From: Acanthacorydalis orientalis
Taxonomy: Eukaryota > Arthropoda > Insecta > Megaloptera > Corydalidae
DNA length: 64,000 bases
Direction of reading: 5' to 3'
Assembly: GCA_034766995.1 (NCBI GenBank)
Contig: CM068317.1
Coordinates: forward strand, 15,094,255 to 15,158,254
Below are positions 24,110-48,897 of the stretch, piece after piece. The translations under genes were made by a program, and so were the position numbers. The first letter of the stretch is position 1, and every line of letters starts with the position of its first letter. The notes under the pieces were generated by a model. It was not told where the DNA came from. It was given only the letters and a program-made list of their open reading frames with translations, and ran no database searches.

Positions 24110-24849
24110 GTGTATAATTATGTATATATTCATCAAATTAAAGTAGATATTTAATCTTTATTTGGATTTGGCATTTAATATTTGTGTTTAATTCTCCTAT
24201 CAAATTAGAATGCTAAATAGTACCGATGACGCATTTGTCATCAAAATAGAAATGTATATAAGATTGAAACTAAAAACAGATATTCGTGTAAAACCAGTAG
24301 AGCACATGCGTAGATCAGCAAAAGTCTGAATAGAGAATGTGAAAAGCAGCTAATGGAAATCTGATAAATATTTTCGATCAAAATAGCTAAATGGAGTCCT
24401 ATTAGAAGATAACAATCCAAAACAGTAAAATAATATCTGCAGAACGTTTAAAGCTGAAAATAGTTTCAAGAAGCGACGATTTAAAACAATATCGTGCAAT
24501 TTATTAATGATTTTTGGTGTCGTTTCCTTTTTTGGGAGCCCACTACAGGGGAACTTTTAAAAGCTTTGTACTTTAATGTTTAAATTCTGCAAGCCAATTT
24601 TTTACAGTTGTAAATAAAGTTCCACTGTCACAAAACCTCTTTTTTATCGTAAAAAAATCGGTTGATGTTTTAAACCTTTTTAACAAAATATACAGTCATT
24701 GCATAATTTTTAATTTTGTCCATCAAACATTACATATGTATTCATTAACCAGATGTTTACAAAAATTTTTTTCACTGTTATTCATAAAACAGGTGTGATA
24801 ATAAAATGCAGTGAAATTTTGAGATATACTAACAACATTTATATTAGGA

Positions 24850-25800
24850 GGTTGCATTGAAAGCCTTTATTTTTTGTGTTGTTTTTTGAGCATTTATTTC
24901 AACAACAAAATGTGTGAATACATTGATCAAAGCTTTTTCCCTCGGAAGACATGTCTTTTTCTACTTTTCTGGAAGAAGTTGAATTCCGCAAAGAAAGAAT
25001 GGTCTGTCTTTTGAGCCAATCCATTCAGCAACTCAATTTTCGATTTCTATGTAGTTATAGAAATGTGTATCTTTCAAAGCGTGTCATCGATCGGAACAGA
25101 TGATAATCGCTTGGGGCTAGGTCTGGAGAATATGCTGTTGTGCGGGACAACTTCCCATTCGAGCTTCATAAGTGTTTATTTCACGGCTATAGTAAAATGG
25201 GGCCGAGTGTTGTCATGGAGAAGAATCATTTTTCTGTGATTTGATGCAATTGACGCTTGATCTTGCATCAAATTATCATTAAAACGCTCCAATTGTTGAC
25301 GATAACGTTCGGCGGTGATTGTTGACTTCGATTTCAATAGCTAATAATATACGACGCCCTCCATATCCCACAAAATAGACAGCATTATTTTGTGACCGTG
25401 GATATTTTACTTTGGTGTCGTTGATGGTAGGTCCTGATCAACCATCAACGTCGACACCAAGAAATCATGGGTTGATCTTGATCAACCCATGATTTCTTGC
25501 GTTTCTGGTTGTCGAAATAGATCTATTTTTCATCACCGGTCACGATACGCCACAAGAAACTATTCTTTTTGTACCTTACAAGTGAAGAAATCTAGATGTA
25601 CAAAAATTAGCAATGGAATATTCAGTCAATTCATGTGGCAGCCATCTCCCTTCTTTATGGATCTTTCCCATGGCTTGTCAATGTCATAAAATGGTTGATT
25701 TATCGAATTCGAGCTGTTGAGTCAATTCTTTGATTGTTTGAGCAGGGTTTTCTTCCAACACAGCTTGCAGTTGTTCATCTTCGAACTTTTTCGATTGACT
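24850..25800 (-). mobile_element. Mariner remnant truncated by a LINE fragment
   Basis: The minus strand shows a mariner transposase in pieces. HTH blocks (KKFEDE-like, QAVLEENPAQTIKELTQQLE, KIHKEGRWLPHELTE) lie at 25640-25790. The catalytic block MILLHDNTRPHFT, with its Asp, lies near 25210-25230. The C-terminal tail lies at 24900-25050. Two adjacent short palindromes at 25412-25499 disrupt the middle. The N-terminus is cut off at about 25800, where LINE sequence starts. Confidence 0.75.
25412..25499. repeat. Two adjacent hairpins inside a mariner
   Basis: Hairpin 1 pairs TTGGTGTCGTTGATGGT (25412-) with ACCATCAACGTCGACACCAA (to 25460), with a two-base bulge. Hairpin 2 is perfect: 20-bp arms at 25458-25477 and 25480-25499 (CAAGAAATCATGGGTTGATC) around a 2-nt loop. 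Confidence 0.9.
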
Positions 25801-26092
25801 TGGCCGTTGTTTCCCTCCCGTATCTTGTTACAATTCGCACCAGGAGCCGGGAGAAGGATCTTCCACTTGTATAGTTTCTCTTGGTCCAGTCCTTATTTGG
25901 GGCCTGGCCTAAGAGTACCCTGGATTGACGGCAACCGTCAATCTTTAGCCACCATTCTGAGTGTTCTGACTCGACCCACTCTCGAATGGCGCCCTTGGCC
26001 CAGTATCTCGCTAGCCCTACGAAGGGCTCTGGCCCCTCCACTGCGGACCTGGCTCCTAATGAGGCCAGTCTGTCCGCTATTTCGTTCCCCGA
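25800..26092 (-). pseudogene. LINE RNase H-domain fragment
   Basis: The minus strand encodes SGNEIADRLASLGARSAVEG, a GNE-AD-LA block typical of retroelement RNase H. It continues with ARYWAKGAIREWVESEHSEW, IDGCRQSRVLLGQAP and SFSRLLVRIVT. This layout matches the 3' part of RNase H-bearing non-LTR elements of insects. It is GC-rich compared with its neighbours. The 5' edge joins a foldback-arm fragment with a short microhomology (ATTAGCTCG). Confidence 0.75.
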
Positions 26093-26188
26093 GCTAATAC
26101 GCTACTGCATTAATACCTTAGGGGTACCCTACCACTACACTAAGTTTGGTTCCAAACTCAGTTTCCGTGGTCTTATCTTCCCCTTGTT
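26090..26188. repeat. Solitary foldback-element arm end
   Basis: About 100 bp matching the terminus of the foldback element at 7545-7644: ATTAATACC, GGGTACCCTACCACTACACT, AAGTTTGGTTCC and TCTTATCTTCCCCTTG line up. No opposite arm is present nearby. Confidence 0.75.
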
Positions 26189-26247
26189 AGATGTAAAATT
26201 TTTCGAATCATTTATTGTCAAAACAAAATGATCAGTGAATCTTAGGA

Positions 26248-26251
<4 letters not shown>

Positions 26252-26313
<62 letters not shown>
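26252..26313. repeat. (TA)n microsatellite
   Basis: About 62 bp of TA repeats. Confidence 0.95.
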
Positions 26314-26657
26314 GTTTATAACTTTTCCCTGTTTCCAAATATCAGTCTGATTCTAGTATTTGTTATTTTTCTTTCTTGTCCATTATGAATTACTAGTGAC
26401 AAATTATTTACTCGTTACTGTAATTATTAATTTACTCCTTCAATTAAATAAATGCAAATATGTAGCCATAATTCACAATACATTTACTTACATGAATACA
26501 ATTAGAAGGTGTAAGAGTTAAGTAACTAAAAGTACTTTCATTATATTCGTAAAAGATATTTTATATTTTACAAATATTTATAAAATATATGTTGTCATTT
26601 CAGAACTAAATAATTCAACGTCATCTAGGTATAAATAACAACTTGTTTTGGTTTCAG

Positions 26658-26756
26658 GACAGATGATGCGTGATGGACTCTGTTTTGACCAAACAAGGTT
26701 TACTTGTTCTCGCCATTACTTGCTGCGTTGTATACGGAAATGGAACTATGAAAAAG
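26658..26756 (+). CDS. Likely signal-peptide exon of an unidentified secreted protein
   Basis: A splice acceptor (TTTTGGTTTCAG) ends at 26657 and a strong donor (AAG/GTAAGT) begins at 26757. Starting at the ATG at 26673, the exon encodes 28 residues: a short N-terminus with one Lys, a hydrophobic core (GLLVLAITCCVVYG) and the end NGTMKK, leaving the frame in phase 0. This has the form of a secretory signal peptide. A second ATG-initiated frame (26663) is also open but hydrophilic and less convincing. The family was not recognised and the next exon was not found. This could be a neuropeptide or other small secreted protein. It is not surrounded by transposon sequence. Confidence 0.5.
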
Positions 26757-26914
26757 GTAAGTTGATTTTCTTACCGTACATCTACACGCTATGTGGATTT
26801 ATATGACAATATTATGTTATAAAGTTAGGTTACTGACGAAAATACAAAGACTCATATTGATATATACGTTTGTCATTTTTACGGTAAAAAGAAACACTGA
26901 AATGGATGTTATTA

Positions 26915-27094
26915 AGAAAAAAGTCGTCTGATATGTTAATCTGAAATGGAATTATGGAACATAATATCTTTCTTTTCAAGCACATTCATGAAAATAATTT
27001 ATTTCTTCATGATATGCGTGATCATTGAATTTAATTTTAGTACTTAACAACTACTTTTACAAAATGTTTGATATAAAAGATGATCTTACTTTCA
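26915..27094 (+). repeat. Duplicated non-coding block, copy 1
   Basis: About 180 bp closely matching 32946-33127 in the same orientation, from GATATGTTAATCTGAAATG to AATGTTTGATATAAAAGA. It contains no coding sequence. Confidence 0.8.
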
Positions 27095-27099
27095 AATCA

Positions 27100-27300
27100 T
27101 ACATTTGTTTTGCGGAGTGTATGTATTAGATTCATTCGTCTTTTATCAACGGTCGTAAAAACGAAAATGAAAAGATATATCGAAACCGTAATGGAATCGA
27201 GTTTCCGAAATTACCGTTTTCTGTATCCCGGAAATCCTCGACGGACGGGTTTCAATTAGAGCGGTCTTCCTTTACGACCTTTCTTTTTTTATCTATTCAG
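27100..27300 (+). other. GC-richer segment with possible splice acceptor
   Basis: A locally GC-richer stretch (CGTAATGGAATCGAGTTTCC, CTCGACGGACGGG) lies 350 bp downstream of the signal-peptide exon. It ends in a good polypyrimidine tract and acceptor (CTTTTTTTATCTATTCAG at 27300). Two forward frames are open across part of it, but neither encodes a recognisable motif. A phase-0 continuation of the signal-peptide exon here is possible and not demonstrated. Confidence 0.25.
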
Positions 27301-27331
27301 GCTATGTACAAGAACTATGAATACATACAAT

Positions 27332-27381
<50 letters not shown>

Positions 27382-27772
27382 TATGTGTATGTATATATTT
27401 ATATACATATATGTATACATACAATATAAAATAAAATGTTTTTGAAATTGACGTAATAGATTTTTTTTGTATAATATTATAATCAAATTGTTTCTGAAGT
27501 ATTCTGATTACTGACTGAACAATGGAAAATTTATTAAAAATTTGAAATGAAATTTTGTTCGACAACTGTGATGAAAAACCTTTTTGAATTGTGTGCGATG
27601 AAATAAAAACAATATATGATAACAAGCCACGCACTACACGAAAGTAAAAAAGTCATTATATTACATCTATATATCATTTTATCATTTGAGGAGAGTTGAT
27701 AAAAATATATGAAAATATCAATTTTGATTATTAAATATATCATACTTTATTATAGTTTCATGTATGAATATA

Positions 27773-29011
27773 TTAGGTTGGTGCAAAAATAATTGAAGTT
27801 TTTACGTATCGAGTATTAAAGACACGGATATTAGTTAAAAATTATATTTATTAATCAAAATAAAGACCATTGGCTTGCACACATTTCTCCCAACGGGAAA
27901 CAAGTTTGTTTATTCCTACAAGATAGATTTCTGGAGTCCTGGAATTAATGGATTCATTGAAAGCGCTTTGAGCTGATGCATTGATCTTTGAAAGCCTTCT
28001 CTTTTAGGAAATTACTCAAATGTTTAAAAAATTATAGTAAGGCTTCATACCCAGTTCATTTAATTTTAAAATCATTTGTGAGACGTGTGGTCGGGCGTTG
28101 TCATGAAGAATAATTGGTCCTCTTCGATTGAGTAATGCTGGCAGTAAACGATTTAACTTCTCACGCATTTTTTCAATTTCCTGAAAACATTTTTCTTCTG
28201 ATATTGTTTCACCAGGATTTAGGAAGTTGTAGTAAATGATGCCATTCTCCGACCACCAAACAGTGATTATAGTCTTTTTTTCATTAAACTTCGATTTAGG
28301 ACTGTTTTGGTGTTTCTCCTCAATCTAGTTACTGTGATAAACGTTTCTGATTGTTGTAGAGAATCCACTTTTCATCACATGTGACAACGCGAGAAAGGGA
28401 TCATTTTTGTTATGCAAAAAAAATCAAACAGCTGACTTCATATTGCTGAATTGCTTGGTGTTATTATTATTCATACGGCATCCATTTATCCAGCGTTTTT
28501 GTTTTTCCACTTACGCTCTAATGTGCAACAACTGTTGAATGATCAACATTGAGTTCTTCTTCCACCGCTGGAGGTATTTTACATGGATCTGCTTTAATAA
28601 TGGTTCTTGAATCATTATTGTTTATAGCTGAAGAATGTCTACGACCCTTTTCATCATTAAGGTTTTCGTTTCCATTACGAAATTTTTGGAACAAGTTTTG
28701 AGCTCTACGTTCACTAATTGACTCTTCACCAAAAATAAATTTGATATTTCGAGCAGTTTCTGTTGCTTTACGTCTCAATTGAGACTCATACAACACATTC
28801 GAGCCAATTTATTTTTCTCCATGATTAATTTAAGGAGTTATATACAATAAGACTAAAGAATGAAAACAATAAACATAAGGAGAAATCAGTAGTGCTAATT
28901 TCATTGTTTACAATGATGTATTACATGACTATAACAAAAGATAACGGTTACTAGAAAAATCGGCGCCAAACTAAAACTAATAAAAACCGCAATTATTTTG
29001 GAACAACCTAA
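27773..29011 (-). mobile_element. Full-length, decayed mariner
   Basis: The element spans 1,239 bp with mariner TIRs: TTAGGTTGGTGCAAAAATAA at left, and the reverse of TTTTGGAACAACCTAA at right. On the minus strand, N-terminal HTH sequence at 28518-28796 (ETARNIKFIFGEESISERRA, LFQKFRNGNENL, VEEELNVDHSTV) precedes a catalytic region (28060-28140, NARPH-like) with frame breaks. This is the likely parent type of the shorter HTH-only MITEs. Confidence 0.85.
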
Positions 29012-29439
29012 TTGTAATAAAATATATTATAAAATAATTGTCAAATTTTCTAGATGAAAGGAAAATTTCGAAAATTTTATTTACATACAACAAAATAACA
29101 GAAAGAATATTTTTTTGATAATAAAACAAGTATGCTATTGTATTTGTAAAATCACTAAAGTGATATACTTTATTATTGAAATGACTTTTGTTGTTAGACA
29201 CTAGATGTCAGCTGTTTTTGTTTCCTTTATAATTGATAACTTTTAACAAAATACAAGCGGCATTATTTTCATATCATAATCGACTCATCATGTTTTATTT
29301 AATCGAGTTCAGAGCAGAAAACAATGGCTGTGTTCAACCGACTGAGCACTTTGTGTTCTCAATAGTAATTCAGGCTGAACGATGGTGGATACAGAATGGC
29401 TTAGTTGTGATACTCACTGTTTTAGTGAGCATAAAATGT

Positions 29440-29955
29440 TTACATTAAGTTCAGTAACAATAGTCTAAAAATCTTTCTTTCCGTGATAAATGACAATAAA
29501 TTGATATAAGAACATATTTTTCAAATTTTAAAGAATTCAATGTTGTTTTTGTGATATTTATGTAATATTTTATCAATTTTGATTGTTCTTTATTTATAAT
29601 AAATATAATGTTTCAGTTATAGCAAACATGATTAATTAAGTTTCAATTGTACTAACATGACTACAGAAAATTCGCATGAAATAACGGGCACATAAAGTTA
29701 TTCGTATGAAATTCCGAAATAAAATAAATATTAAATCAGACAATAAGCGTTGTCTTTGAATATAAACTGAGTATTCGATTCTGATTAAAAGATCATGAGC
29801 AGTGAATTCTAAATTTATGGTATGCTAGCTTGTTGAAAAGAGTCCGTGAAATTGTTAAAAAATCGTTACTATCTTTTTACAAAATAAAAGATTATTGGAA
29901 TAACATTACAAGTGACAGTAATTTATTTTCAGTATAATATAATGTTGCTCTAACT
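29440..29955 (-). repeat. Block shared (inverted) with 63085-63604
   Basis: About 515 bp next to the 3' end of a hAT element. It is repeated in inverted orientation at 63085-63604, including TTATTCCAATAATCTTTTAT and AATTCACTGCTCATG. No gene was recognised. Confidence 0.8.
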
Positions 29956-30160
29956 CAGCATCTTCCAAACTTTTTCTACGATGGGACACTTCACAAATTT
30001 TTATATTTTAACAGAACACCTTGGTTATTTTGTAGGGTCAGCAAATATAAATAATAAATAAAATAAATGGGTAAATCTAAACGTTAAGATAAAACAAAAA
30101 TTTATTCTCGCATGTTCATTATTAAAAAAAAAACACATAAAAATAGTAAAATAAACTATC

Positions 30161-30215
<55 letters not shown>

Positions 30216-31200
30216 ACATACTGTAAAATTGCGTTCTTAACGATTTCGATGTTTTAGAGTCTTTGAATTACAAATTCTTTTGATATCAGGAACATTATTA
30301 GAAAGTTGACTTTCTCGTAATGTCTCTCTGATGTAGCGTCGAGTCTGTTCCTGAACTTTAATTTGATTGCAGCATAATATCAGAATCTTGCCTCGCATAA
30401 ATATGTCATTATAAAAGGAAGCAAAACAAGAATAACTAGTTTTGACACGATGGGGGTACTCTTCTGTTAAATTTGTCTAGAATTTAATGGAAGTTTCTTG
30501 TGTTTCTGTTTTAAAATCAGAGTCACTAATTAAGTCAGATAGATTTTTATAATCACTTGCGCTGAAGCGTGCTGACTTAGCCGTCACTGTTAATGAATTT
30601 CGAACCTATGAATTATCCTTACTGGATTTGGATCATATTGTAAAAGGATTGACTGTGTCATGTAAGTGTTCTAAAGTTACATTAGAAACTTCATCCAATT
30701 TAGAATTTATTCCACTTAAAAATGCATGCAAGGCGGGAAAACAATGAAAATTATTCTGTTTAACTGTAGAAGTCCACAATTATAACTTTCTTTCAAAAAA
30801 TGCAATTTTATCTCTTGTATTAAAAATTAAAGTATTCTTTTCTTGTAATAAGAAGTTAACTTCATTGCACTATGTAAACATATCTGCCAGATACCCAAGG
30901 TTCATCAACCATAAATAATTTGTTAAAAATTCAATAAAATTTTGTCCATAATTATGTGACGTCAAGAAAACTAATAATTGACTACGAAGTTAAAAAAGTC
31001 TCAATATTGCTTTTCCTCTGGATATCCATTTTATTTCAGTACGTAATAAAAGTGCGTTATGTGCACTACTCATTTCACCGAACAAAATTTTAAATAATCC
31101 GGATTGAAGTGGTCGGGTTTTTACACAGTTGATCGTTTTCATAGTTTCATCAAAAATAGTCAAAGCCAGTGCACGCTGGCCTTAACACGTTGGCGCCGAA
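29956..31200 (-). mobile_element. hAT transposon remnant (ZBED/FAM200-like)
   Basis: The terminus CAGCATCTTCCAAACTTTTT at 29956 is a hAT-type end. The minus strand encodes decayed transposase: LFKILFGEMSSAHNALLLRT, EIKWISRG, NLGYLADMFT and KIAFFERKL...LWTSTVKQNNFHCFP at 30750-31110. The C-terminal dimerisation region (FIMTYLCEARF, LKFRNRLDATSE) lies at 30250-30400. These match the ZBED5/FAM200-like branch of hAT proteins. A (TA)n tract (30162-30213) sits downstream of the C-terminus. The N-terminal part beyond 31200 could not be traced clearly. Confidence 0.7.
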
Positions 31201-31319
31201 TGACGCATTTTCATGTATAAAACATTTAAAAAAAAACTATAAATTGGTCAAGTTCTCTACATAAATACCAAAACAGAAGTTTCAAGAATTGAAATAAATG
31301 TATATAAATATAATTATTT

Positions 31320-31447
<128 letters not shown>

Positions 31448-31965
31448 CTTTTTTTTATCTCTTGATTATTGATAGTATACTGATTATTGACGCTTGATCC
31501 TTTTCTTCTGAATGCAATCAGAGACGGCAGATGACTCTATCTTTGCCATAATCAAATAATCCCAGTGCATTTGATAAGATAATCGTACAAATAAGAAAAT
31601 CATACAAAAAAGAAATACTAACTATGACATGTTACTGTAAAAATTAAATATTTTTTTATTTTTAACAAAAGTTGAAAACGTCTGATAATTGCATTTTAAA
31701 AAGTGTAGATTATGATGCGATAAATTAATGTACCACATACCTCAAAATTTCCCTGAAACATATTATTTATTTTAAAAGCTATAGCAGTTTTGCTAACGTA
31801 ACGCGATTGAAACAAAACGTTGCCACATAAAGTGCGACTCCAAACGCCCCGGCGTCAATGTGTTAATAACAAAATCTACATGCAAATTGAGAAGCGTCTC
31901 ATTTTCGAACATATTTGAAACCTTAGTCATTTAAAACCGCAGTGTTTAAAACCATTCAAAGCTCA

Positions 31966-32818
31966 TACAGTGGAACCCTAGACTGATCCGAATGACCAAA
32001 AAGCCGGACAATCCGTTAACGACATAAATTACACCATTTAAATATATTTTATTTTATTTATTGTACTTTTTATATACTTTTACAAAAATATTAACAGTAC
32101 AAAGCAAAAGACGTATCTTCATTCAGTATAAGTACAATTGTCGATTTACTCACTTCATCTCAGGATGAAGCATCCATGTAAATTACGACCTTGATGTTGA
32201 TTGATTTCAAAATGGAGACTACATCTTGTTTAATTTTCTTCAGCTTCCTGTTCAACTACTTTGTTGAACAACTGCTTTTTGTACCGACGCTTTAAAGTTT
32301 CAAAAACTCTCTGATCCATGGGCTGTATTAATGCTGTTACATACGGCGAAGGAAATTTAAGTTTGATATCCCTACTAATCAGTTCTTATTCTGTTGGGTG
32401 AGATGAAGCACTGTTAACTAACAATATCGGTTTCAAAAGCAAACCTTCTTTTTTTAAATGACTTTATACACTTTCCACGAAATTCTAAAAAAATTATTCT
32501 TTAAAAATTGTACTGTCTAACCAAACACATTTCAGGGGCTTGTACACGACTGGCAAATAAGAAATGTTTGTATGTTTTAAAGCACATGGCTTAACAGATT
32601 TCCCAGCCAATACAAGGGGTAATTTATGTTTTCCTGGAGCATTACTGCAAGGAAGCAATGTGATCCTCTCTTTGTTTTTTTTTGTAACCTCACCTATTTC
32701 CTAATTTCGAACCTAAGGTCTTTCCTGGAGGCATCTTGTAAAAAAGATTAATTTCTTCGGAATTATAAATTTAATTTGACTTTATAAATTTAATCTCGAT
32801 AAACGGGGTTCCATTGTA
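31966..32818 (-). mobile_element. Pogo/Tigger-like transposon remnant
   Basis: An 853-bp element bounded by TA and TIRs TACAGTGGAACCCTAGACTG (left) and, reversed, TACAATGGAACCCCGTTTAT (right). The minus strand encodes ILLVNSASSHP, a LLLDN-A-H block with the Asp changed to Asn. It continues with KLKFPSPYVTALIQPMDQRV and FETLKRRYKKQLF at 32270-32440, matching the pogo/Tigger DDE domain. Only the middle of the transposase is left. Confidence 0.85.
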
Positions 32819-32945
32819 TTAATTTTGACAATTGTTCACGGAACACATTCACTTTCCGTGGAACAAAGTTTTGTACACACTGATCTAACGAATTATTCTT
32901 ATTCATTAGATAACATTATTCCCATACTGTACTCAAAGTCTTGTT

Positions 32946-33127
32946 ATATAGAAAAAAATTGTCTAATATGTTAATCTGAAATGTCATTATGGAGTAGATG
33001 TCTTTCTTTTCAGACACATTCAAGAAAATAATTTATTTTTTCGTGATATACAAGATTATTGAATTTAATTTTAGTACAAATTACTACTTTTACAAAATGT
33101 TTGATATAAAAGACGATCTTACTTGAT
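32946..33127 (+). repeat. Duplicated non-coding block, copy 2
   Basis: Direct repeat of 26915-27094, with small differences, 6 kb away. Confidence 0.8.
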
Positions 33128-34436
33128 GAACCCTCATCTCATTCAAAAATCACCAAGTTCAAATATTCTCACATTTAAGGGTCCGAATGTATAGTAAATC
33201 ATGATCTTTCTCCTAATTATTGATATTACAAAATGTTGTCAAAAATGAAAATGGTTTATTAATAAACTATTTCAAAATTTTTCTACATAATTTCATGTTC
33301 TTTTTTCAAAATTGCAAAAATACTTGAATTTGATGGTACTCATATGATTAAATATTTGTAAATTAACTTTATATTCTTTGATACGATCAAACACAGTAAT
33401 TGTTTTATTTATACATTTTAATTTATTACTAGGGCATTATAATGTAAGAAAAAAATTAAATAAAACATAAATTTGGAAGTCTACTGAAGATCAATAAATG
33501 ATTTATATTAATTTCTAGTCAATTAAAATTCAATTTAAATTATTAACATCCAATTTAATCTAAATCCCAGACAAAACGTTCAAGCACTTCCATATAACAA
33601 AACCAAAATTATTGTCGTACATAAATAAATCACTTCACATATTTACAACTTAGATAAAAGTTTAAAAAATAAATATATTTCTTTTGACCCACAGAGCTGC
33701 AAATATCAATAAATATGTGGTAGTTAGTGTTGAGCAATCAAAACAGCTCGTTGTAGAAACACAGCACTACTACCGTGGGGTCGCAGTGTTTTTTTTTTTA
33801 CTTGATGAGTGTCGGGAATAAGTGCTCATAATTCATACTTCACGTTTGGACGTATTAATCGTGGTGGTACGTGGAGTTTTCAGTCATTTCAAATCGTGAG
33901 AGGTCACTGAACTCTGGGGTGTCTCATGCGCGTGATGATAGCGCAACCTCTAGTCAGTCCAGATGTAGCCAGAACAGAATTGATATCGCTGAACAATGGT
34001 TTAGTATGAGACATAAACTACTGTTGCATTTTTCTATTATTTTTCAATAATACAAATGCTCATTGTGCTATTCTCACTATATGGCAATAATATGGACCAG
34101 CAAACGCTATCTTGTATGTAACAACCAATAAACCAACGTGTTAAATATTTACTAAAATATTCGAAACAAGTTAAAGAAAAATTGATCTCAAGTAGAAGAT
34201 TTTTATTTTAAAACGTATATTTGATTATTTTAATTTATTATATTATCTCAAAATTCGCAGTGATGGCTATTGAAATTCTAGCTGCGCATTTGCAATTTCC
34301 GTCATCTCTACGATACATTTATTTCAACAATAATAATTCTTCTGTAATTGAGTATAAACAAAAAGTAACTCGCAAATATGCATTTATTATTTTTACATAC
34401 TTTAATACTCCTCATCTCAATCATCCTCTCTTTATC

Positions 34437-34439
<3 letters not shown>
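33128..34439. other. No gene identified
   Basis: AT-rich sequence with a GC-richer patch at about 33720-33990 that resembles a decayed transposon end, though no TIR partner was found. Confidence 0.4.

Positions 34440-34502
<63 letters not shown>
34440..34502. repeat. (TA)n microsatellite
   Basis: About 63 bp of TA repeats. Confidence 0.95.
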
Positions 34503-34503
<1 letters not shown>

Positions 34504-34592
34504 GAAAATATTAATTCATTTAAGATTATTACATTCTCTTTAAATGATATTTACAGTAGACAATATTAAAAATAATTCATAAAATCAATTAA

Positions 34593-35500
34593 CCCCTTAA
34601 GCGTTTATGTCGAGTATGCTCGTCATGAAAAGATGGTATTTTTTTGTTTAATGTCGAGTATACTCGTCATGTAGAAAAAATTCGCTTTTGCTATTTATTG
34701 TAAAATTTAGGTAAAAATATATATATTTGTAATTTTAGCACATTTTAGAATATTTCTAAGCAGTTTTCTCTTTGTTTCGTGAATCTTACGTCTGGTATCT
34801 AGTGAAGATATTGTATGGTGTAAAAGAAAAACTTGTGAAGTGAATAATGTTTTTAATTATCCTCCCAGATGAGTTTTACTAATAGTGATGAAAATATATC
34901 TTTACATCGAAGAAAACGGGAAAGAGCGATAACACCTGTAACATCTTCTGATGAAAGTAGTGATGAGGTTGAAGAACATAATGAGATATGGTTTTACATA
35001 CAAGGACACAGAAAAAAATATCAGTAATTTCAAAGTCTTCTGATGAAAGTAGTGATGAGAATGAGATGAAGATGGTAATGAACCAGGTAAAGAAAATAAA
35101 AATTCAAATGTACAATGGAATATTAGAGGTGGAGAGCGAGCACCATTTAAATTTACTGCTCATCCTGGTTCAAATTTTACTATTCCCCATTCGTCAAAAA
35201 CCAAATGTGTGTTCTATATGGAAATTTTTTTAGATTATGACTTACTAAACATAATAATTGAGTAAACAAACAAAAATGGATGCCAACAAACAGTAAAGAA
35301 ATACGATTTGTGAATTATTTACCAACAAAAATAAAAAAAATTTCAAAGAAACAACCGAAAAATTTATCATTTGGTTATAATTTAACTCAAACTTACACCA
35401 AGTGCATTTACTGTGTTTTCGTCGAGTATACTCGTCATCGTCTAGAAATAATTAAGCGCACCAGTGCACATTCTCAAAATGAAACAAAACCCTTAAGGGG
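34593..35500 (+). mobile_element. PiggyBac-like element, internally deleted
   Basis: A 908-bp element flanked by TTAA (34589-34592 and 35501-35504), with TIRs CCCCTTAAGCG and, reversed, CCCCTTAAGGG. The plus strand at 34869 starts MSFTNSDENISLHRRKRERA, followed by TSSDESSDE-type acidic repeats, characteristic of piggyBac transposase N-termini. The catalytic core is missing and the frame is broken. A palindromic motif CGAGTATACTCG occurs once near each terminus (about 34655 and 35421), with a variant (CGAGTATGCTCG) at 34611. It is likely a transposase-binding subterminal repeat. Confidence 0.9.
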
Positions 35501-35565
35501 TTAATTGCGAACTAATGTTTGACAATCATGTGAAAAAATTCACAATCGATTTTTTAAATAATGTT

Positions 35566-35571
35566 TTTATT
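35566..35571 (-). terminator. Candidate AATAAA polyadenylation signal, gene A
   Basis: The nearest canonical hexamer on the minus strand, about 145 nt past the gene A stop codon and beyond a (TA)n tract. Confidence 0.3.
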
Positions 35572-35583
35572 TATGACAATTCT

Positions 35584-35584
35584 A

Positions 35585-35649
<65 letters not shown>
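35584..35649. repeat. (TA)n microsatellite
   Basis: About 66 bp of TA repeats just downstream of the last exon of gene A. Confidence 0.95.
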
Positions 35650-35650
<1 letters not shown>

Positions 35651-35713
35651 TAAATAGATTCATAAAAGTTAAATTTTATGGAATATTAAATTTAATTGTA
35701 ATATATATATATA

Positions 35714-48104
<12,391 letters not shown>

Positions 48105-48195
48105 TGTAATGAATTACACTTTTCCGGTTTCGAAAAAATAGCACTTCTTTGAAATTACGTGGCGAGAATCCTCTTAAATGTGTGCGCTCTATCGT

Positions 48196-48233
48196 GAATG
48201 ATATTCTGCTCTATTTTAATGGCCTCTTTTTAT
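48196..48233 (-). promoter_or_regulatory. Candidate core promoter of gene A
   Basis: On the minus strand, a TATA-like ATAAAAAG (48226-48233) lies about 34 nt before an initiator-like TCATTC (48196-48201). This gives a 5' UTR of roughly 95 nt before the ATG. The spacing fits an insect TATA promoter. Confidence 0.4.
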
Positions 48234-48351
48234 GTGTCGCCGCGATAATATAAATGCGTCGATGACCGAATCTCCTCTTCATCAACGCACATATGATTTC
48301 TTTACATATAATAGCTGGGTTTCATATGACGAATATCTTGCATGTGTTTAC

Positions 48352-48353
<2 letters not shown>

Positions 48354-48401
<48 letters not shown>
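48354..48401. repeat. (TA)n microsatellite upstream of gene A
   Basis: About 48 bp of TA repeats. Confidence 0.95.
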
Positions 48402-48897
48402 CGTATGTAACTATATCATAAAAAATGTGCTGAGTGTACGTCACTGCTGGAGACACTAAGAGAAAATAATATGTAGGAATTGTGAATGTATTCATTGTGG
48501 TACTTGTATATTATAGATGTGTCAAGCTAACTGATGAATTCATTATCATTTACTTACTATTTGTAAAAAGTTTCTAATTTTTGTAAATATTTTAATATTT
48601 TTCCTCCTTACTTACTAGATGGATGAATAAAGTTTTGAGATATTTAATTTGAAGTCTCTCTGTATATGCAACATTTTAAGTTAATAATTCATAGCATATA
48701 AATATGTGAATGGCAATTAAAACGAACAGAAACAAATAAAGTAGAGATAATTTGTTCGATCACCTCACTCTACCCGCGTTGAATAAACAACATATGTAAA
48801 AAAAAATATTTAAATAGTATTGTACCCATATTTCACTCTACATTTGCATATTTGTCGTCAAATGTCGTTTGCGGATTAACATTTTAATCCTTTGAAC

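Noticed and set aside
25717..26231. Plus-strand frames of 126 and 81 codons
   Set aside because: They are shadows of the minus-strand LINE RNase H fragment and of the foldback arm.
27100..27300. Second exon of the 26658 gene
   Set aside because: An acceptor-like site and open frames exist, but there is no recognisable protein and the frame runs into (TA)n. Not strong enough to call.
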